A stretch of DNA of 64,000 nt from Actinomycetes bacterium (GTDB lineage: Bacteria; Actinomycetota; Acidimicrobiia; Acidimicrobiales; Acidimicrobilacustridaceae). Shown here piece after piece: positions 60,097 to 64,000 of this stretch. The stretch spans positions 361,325-425,324 of the forward strand of contig JAKOVH010000013.1 of the NCBI GenBank assembly GCA_029782145.1, in the 5' to 3' direction. The notes beneath the pieces are model-generated. The model was not told the DNA's origin. It worked only from the letters and a program-made list of their open reading frames with translations, and searched no databases. Every line of letters begins with the position of its first letter. Within the stretch, counting starts at the first letter, position 1. A program made the translations under genes and the position numbers.

Positions 60097-61217
60097 GGGG
60101 TCGTGACCTCCAATGTGGTCGTGGGCTCGTGGTCCCGTAGGTCGAGGTTCCGGTCGATGGGGATGGCGGGTGCGATCCAGTCGGCCCAGTCGGGGCTCTC
60201 GCGGGCCCAGTCGTTGAGGTCGTGGCCCGGGGTCGGTGGTTCGATTATCTGGAGGTCGATGCCGGATTCGGCGATGAGCTCGCCGAGTCGTTGGCCGAAG
60301 TTGCGGCCGGCGTTGTCGCCGTCGATGACGGCGACGATTGTCAGGTCTTCGCGTTCGGCGTAGGTGGCGAGTCGCGTGGCGACGCTGTGGTCGGGGTACT
60401 GCGATCCGAGGATGCCGGCGGCTCGGAACCCGTTCTGTGCGGCGGTGAGCGCGTCGGGGATCCCTTCGCACACGATGAGGGTGCCGGGGCGCCGATCGTC
60501 GCCGGTCGGGGTGGTCCACGCGAGCCGGGGGTTCGATCCCATCGAGGTGGATGGGTTGTCGAACTTGGGTCCGCCGGGGCTCGGGCGGATGTAGCGGGTC
60601 TGCGCGTAGCGGACGACCCCGTTGGGGTCGAGGGCGGGGAAGACCGCGGCCGGTCCGTCGCCGCGTGGCAGGCCGGCCGGACGGCTCATGCGCTGGCGGC
60701 CGGGGTCGGCGCCGACGTGGTTGGCCAGGAGGACGTCCTTGGTGAAGCCTCGGTGGGCGAGCCACTTGCGGACGGGCAGCATGTCGGGCTGCCATAACCT
60801 GTCGGCGCACTTCGCGACGTATCGCACGACGTCCGGTGAGAGAGGGCGCGGACCGTTCGGCTGGGTGGTCTTGCGGGGGAGTGGGGGTGGGAGCGGTTCG
60901 TTGGGTTGAAGGCCCGCTCGTGACGCGAGGTGTTCGATGGCGGCTCCTCGGTCGATGCGGCGGGTGACCATGACGAGGTCGATGGCGTCGCCTCGGTGGG
61001 TGTCGTCGCCGGACCAGCAGCGCCAGCGTTGGTGGCCGCGGCTGTCGGTGTACATGCTGACCGAGGCGTGGTTGTCGGCGTGGTCGGGTACGGGGCAGCG
61101 CCAGCGTCGGCCCCGGGGTGTGCCGATCGAGTCGGAGTGCTCCTCGAGGAGCGCGGCGAGGTCGGTGCGGTCGAGGACCTCGCCGATGTCCCATCGGTGC
61201 GGCCGGTCGGTGCTCAT
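60093..61217 (-). CDS. DNA primase-like TOPRIM protein
   Basis: The 374-residue protein has a CHC2-type zinc finger near residues 40-90 (CPVPDHADNHASVSMY, then RWRCWSGDDTHRGDAIDLVM) and a TOPRIM domain near residues 250-320: LIVCEGIPDALTAAQNGFR and VAVIDGDNAGRNFG. The conserved Glu and Asp-x-Asp are intact. No helicase motif is present. It resembles primases carried by actinobacterial conjugative elements and could prime plasmid-like replication of the excised form. Confidence 0.87.
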   Translation of the reverse strand: MSTDRPHRWDIGEVLDRTDLAALLEEHSDSIGTPRGRRWRCPVPDHADNHASVSMYTDSRGHQRWRCWSGDDTHRGDAIDLVMVTRRIDRGAAIEHLASRAGLQPNEPLPPPLPRKTTQPNGPRPLSPDVVRYVAKCADRLWQPDMLPVRKWLAHRGFTKDVLLANHVGADPGRQRMSRPAGLPRGDGPAAVFPALDPNGVVRYAQTRYIRPSPGGPKFDNPSTSMGSNPRLAWTTPTGDDRRPGTLIVCEGIPDALTAAQNGFRAAGILGSQYPDHSVATRLATYAEREDLTIVAVIDGDNAGRNFGQRLGELIAESGIDLQIIEPPTPGHDLNDWARESPDWADWIAPAIPIDRNLDLRDHEPTTTLEVTTP

Positions 61218-61230
61218 CAGCGGTTCCTCC

Positions 61231-62619
61231 TCATGCGGCCATGGCGGCGTCGGTATCGAAGAGCTGGCGTTCGCGGGCAGTCAGCACGCCTTGGACCACG
61301 GCTCCCCGGTGCTGCAGCCGCCACAGGGCCCGCCCGCGCACGAGCTGGCCGACCAGGGCGGTCTCGCGCTCGGTGAGGGCGAAGAGGTCGGCGGCCATGG
61401 CGAGCTGGTCGGACGGTTGGCGCAGCAGGATGCGGGTCTGGATGTCCGAGAGGAGTCCAGCGGCGATCTTGGCGTCGGCGGTCCCGTCGTCGGCCTGGGC
61501 GGTGAGGTCGGAGGGCCGGTGGCAAAGCAGCCACGTCGACACGCCGTAGGTGCGGGCGAGCTTGAGCGACGACTGGAAGTGGCGTGCACCGTGGAGCACA
61601 GCGGCCCATGCCTCGTCGATCACCTGGATGACGCGTCGGTCCGACTCGCGTTGGAGGACTGCGCCGAGCCAGTGGGTGGCGGCCATCATCACGAGCGGGA
61701 GCGCGTCCCGATCTCCGTAGACGGCGGAGAGGTCGATGACGATTCCTCGGCCGTCGGCCCAGTCGAGGCCGACGGTCGTGGGTCCGTCGAACATTCCTCG
61801 GAGCGCTCGGTGAATGAGCTTGTCGAGCGCGAACACGACCGGGGCAGCAGCGCGGGCGAGCTCGAGTGGTGATGCCTGGGCGAGCGCGACGAGTTCGGCG
61901 GCGGGGTCCTGGACGGCGGCGACGACGTCGGCGAGCGTGAACGGACGGCCGCTTGTCGCGAGTGTCTGGACGGCCCAGCCGAGCAACGCGTCTTCGGTCG
62001 GGTCGAGTGGCCGGCCGAGCACGGCGGTCACCAGCGAGCCGGCGAGCCCCTGTCGGGCGATGGCGTCGGCGGGATCGTCACCCGGGCGGGGGTCCATCGG
62101 GTTGAGCCGGGTACTGCCGCCGGGATGGAGCTTCACGACCGGAAGGCCGAGCGCGTGCGCGACCGGCGTGTATTCGCCCTTCGGGTCCAGGATTGCGACG
62201 AAGCGGCGGTGTCCGTACACGGCGAGGGAACGGGACAGGAAGGCCTTGACGGTGGAGCTCTTGCCGGATCCGACCTCGCCGATGACCATGACGTTGGGGT
62301 TCGTGAGCACCGGCCCGTAGAGCTCGAACGGGTCGAAGTGGAACGCCCCCATCCCTCCCGACACCGAAACCCCGAGATAGGGGCCTCGGTCCCCGAACCC
62401 TGAGTCGGCGTGGAACGGGTAGACGCTGCGCAGATGCGCCATCGTCGAGCGATGCCAGTCCACCCGCAGCGATGCCCCTGCGGCCCACAGCGGAGGTCGT
62501 TCCCCGCCCCGGGCAGCTTCGGATGGTGACGCGGCCCGTGCGCGTTCCCGCTGTTCGGCGTCGCGAGCGCGGGCGGCCGCCTCGCTGGGCCGCAGCCGTT
62601 GGTCCTTGCGGCGCCTCAT
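61231..62619 (-). CDS. VirB4-like conjugation ATPase
   Basis: The 462-residue protein has Walker A VMVIGEVGSGKSSTVKAFL near residue 110, followed by FVAILDPKGEYTPVAHALG, and Walker B VIQVIDEAWAAVL with a late LLCHRPSDLTAQ. This is the C-terminal ATPase domain of VirB4/TraC-type proteins that power DNA transfer. Membrane helices are absent. It is shorter than full VirB4 (usually ~800 residues) because the N-terminal part is a separate gene, as in actinobacterial elements where the adjacent SCO6880-type protein fills that role. It overlaps that gene by 4 bases. Confidence 0.82.
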   Translation of the reverse strand: MRRRKDQRLRPSEAAARARDAEQRERARAASPSEAARGGERPPLWAAGASLRVDWHRSTMAHLRSVYPFHADSGFGDRGPYLGVSVSGGMGAFHFDPFELYGPVLTNPNVMVIGEVGSGKSSTVKAFLSRSLAVYGHRRFVAILDPKGEYTPVAHALGLPVVKLHPGGSTRLNPMDPRPGDDPADAIARQGLAGSLVTAVLGRPLDPTEDALLGWAVQTLATSGRPFTLADVVAAVQDPAAELVALAQASPLELARAAAPVVFALDKLIHRALRGMFDGPTTVGLDWADGRGIVIDLSAVYGDRDALPLVMMAATHWLGAVLQRESDRRVIQVIDEAWAAVLHGARHFQSSLKLARTYGVSTWLLCHRPSDLTAQADDGTADAKIAAGLLSDIQTRILLRQPSDQLAMAADLFALTERETALVGQLVRGRALWRLQHRGAVVQGVLTARERQLFDTDAAMAA

Positions 62620-64000
62620 GAGAGGCCTCGCGAGGGTGTGACGTTGCGGCCGAGGGGCAGGTTCGCGACCCAGCCCAGGTCGTGTCGGGCTTCGAGCGGA
62701 CGGAGGTCGACGAGCGACTGGGCGGCGGCCTGTTCGACCGCGGCGCAGGCGTCTTCGAGCGTGTCGAGGTCCGGGGCGGCGACGTCGACAAGGCCGACGA
62801 AGCGGAACTCGGGATGTCCCTCTGTCAGCTCGGACTCGCGTTGGCGGACGTCGTCCATCCGCTTGCGGTCCCTCGCCGAGACCCGGAAGCCCCGCCGTTC
62901 CTTCATGTCGGCGTCGGCCTCTCGGCTCATCACCTCACGGTCGGCGAGTCGGGCGGCCTTCGAGGTCGGGACCGGTTCGAGGACCACGGTCACGGTGCGG
63001 GTCGCCCCGGCCGTCGACAGGAGGGGTCCGAGCCAGTCGGCCGCCACGGGAAGCGGCGGCCACGTCGCCACTCGGAACGAACGGTGGAGAGATCCGTCGA
63101 CCGCGACGTGACCCCATGCCCGCTCGGTCGCCATCGGACCCCACTCGATCGCCTCGCGGCCGGTGGTGGCGGCCAGGGAGTGCGCCAGCGTCGTCGCCTG
63201 TCGAGCCCTGGTCGGATCCGAGCGAAGGCGGATCGCCGTGGACACCTCGGCGGGTGAGAGCGGATCGTCGACGACAAGACCTGCCGTCGCCAGTCGGTCC
63301 GAGAAGAGACGGATCTCGTCGACGAGCACCTCGATCGCTGCGTCGAACGAGCGGACGTTACGCCGGGCCCGGACCCGGCGCTGATCGACTGTGACGGTCA
63401 GCAGCACGTCGTGGGTCACCGTCGAGCGAGCCTGCGACTCGACCAGCGACAGGTAGTCGGCCACCTCAGCATCAGCGTGACGATCGGTCACACCTACCTC
63501 GGCGAGGAACTGCCGGTGCCCGTCCGCGCCGACGGGATGGGCCCACTCGTGCCAACAGACCCGTGTCACCGCCGCTCGCTCGCGTGCGAACGGAGCGAGC
63601 GCGCCTCCCCACGCGGCGAGCAAGCCGTCCTGCTCGGCGGGTGACGACAGCGGGAAGCCCCGTCCCTGCGCACGCAACACCGCGGTCACCGTCCCGGCTT
63701 TGCGGTCGCGGACCGCGGCGATCCCGACCGGGCGGCTCAGCCACGGCGCAGGCACCTCCACCAGTTCGAGCCCATCGAGCTGTGCCGGGAGCTCGGCTTC
63801 GTAGCCGGGGCCGGCGCCCAGCAACGACGCTCGCACCCAGGTTGTCCGCCCGGCTCGCCGAGCGAACCACAGCCGGGCGCCCGGCCCGCCCACCTCGGCG
63901 AGGGCCGCGCCGCGGAAGCGGCCGAAGGCGACCACTAGCCCGACGACAGGTCCAGCGACCACGAACGCGACCGGCGCTGCGGTCTGCATGGCGAACGCCA
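62616..64000 (-). CDS. SCO6880-family conjugation protein (5' end cut by window edge)
   Basis: The frame stays open to the window end. The first ATG (63989) lies within a membrane helix (AFVVAGPVVGLVVAF), so the true start and a probable first helix lie outside the window. The visible 460 residues include GARLWFARRAGRTTWVRASLL, VTRVCWHEWAHPVG, LATAGLVVDDPLSPAEVSTA and a coiled segment near RKRMDDVRQRESELTEGH. This fits SCO6880-type proteins that partner VirB4-like ATPases in actinobacterial mating channels. Confidence 0.75.
   Translation of the reverse strand, partial: AFAMQTAAPVAFVVAGPVVGLVVAFGRFRGAALAEVGGPGARLWFARRAGRTTWVRASLLGAGPGYEAELPAQLDGLELVEVPAPWLSRPVGIAAVRDRKAGTVTAVLRAQGRGFPLSSPAEQDGLLAAWGGALAPFARERAAVTRVCWHEWAHPVGADGHRQFLAEVGVTDRHADAEVADYLSLVESQARSTVTHDVLLTVTVDQRRVRARRNVRSFDAAIEVLVDEIRLFSDRLATAGLVVDDPLSPAEVSTAIRLRSDPTRARQATTLAHSLAATTGREAIEWGPMATERAWGHVAVDGSLHRSFRVATWPPLPVAADWLGPLLSTAGATRTVTVVLEPVPTSKAARLADREVMSREADADMKERRGFRVSARDRKRMDDVRQRESELTEGHPEFRFVGLVDVAAPDLDTLEDACAAVEQAAAQSLVDLRPLEARHDLGWVANLPLGRNVTPSRGLS

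Larger units (their letters stand above)
57146..64000. mobile_element. integrative conjugative element, left end (continues past window)
   Basis: A tRNA gene end, a large serine recombinase, ssb, a TOPRIM primase-like gene, a VirB4-like ATPase and a SCO6880-type protein are arranged as in actinobacterial integrative conjugative elements. All main genes point toward the tRNA. Composition is slightly less GC-rich than the genes before 57 kb. The remaining transfer and maintenance genes and the other attachment site should lie beyond 64000. Confidence 0.75.

Overview
The window is high-GC DNA with GTG/TTG starts, tight ATGA/GTGA gene overlaps, an LPxTG surface protein, a DUF4012 protein, DinB/mycothiol-type enzymes and an actinobacterial-style conjugation module. 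This points to a free-living actinobacterium. A member of class Acidimicrobiia (Iamia/Ilumatobacter relatives) is my best guess, but that is inference from gene content and not from a marker gene.

Region 1 (1-3.3 kb): the end of a DUF1269 gene, the decayed 3' end of an RTX-repeat gene, a lipoprotein and a small secreted protein.

Region 2 (3.4-15.3 kb): a first polysaccharide locus. It holds an FkbM methyltransferase, a Wzy-type polymerase, two GT4 and one GT2 glycosyltransferases, a Wzx-type flippase, a hexapeptide acetyltransferase, a short undecaprenyl-phosphate sugar transferase, a UDP-HexNAc dehydrogenase and a fused Wzz/BY-kinase. From about 3.4 to 12.1 kb the DNA is visibly less GC-rich than its surroundings, and the change back falls inside the 5' end of the dehydrogenase gene. 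This looks like an exchanged glycan-specificity cassette.

Region 3 (15.3-22 kb): small membrane proteins, a GAF-GAF-GGDEF-EAL c-di-GMP enzyme with all key motifs, an LPxTG protein and a DUF4012 membrane protein.

Region 4 (22.2-42.5 kb): a second, native-composition polysaccharide locus. It has a CDP-sugar cassette (RfbF, epimerase, RfbC-like, COG4091 oxidoreductase), several GT2 enzymes, a WecG/TagA/CpsF transferase, a flippase, two Wzz-like chain-length proteins without kinase domains, an O-antigen ligase/polymerase, a GT4, a full-length polyprenyl-phosphate sugar transferase and a NodB-type deacetylase. Two paralogous secreted proteins of unrecognised family (28.3 and 33.3 kb) lie inside it. 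With region 2 the window has two Wzx/Wzy sets but only one tyrosine kinase.

Region 5 (42.6-57 kb): metabolic genes. These are a D-aminoacylase-like amidohydrolase, a TauE/SafE transporter, a haloalkane dehalogenase, a TPP riboswitch leading a thiamine pyrophosphokinase-thiBPQ operon, DinB-like, PNPOx-like and SRPBCC proteins, oligoendopeptidase F, and a cytochrome P450 flanked on both sides by arrays of related 62-bp-period hairpin repeats.

Region 6 (57.1-64 kb): tRNA-Leu(GAG), whose 3' end doubles as the last codons of a large serine recombinase. Behind it come small genes, ssb, a primase-like TOPRIM protein, a VirB4-like ATPase and a SCO6880-type conjugation protein. This is one end of an integrative conjugative element that runs off the window.
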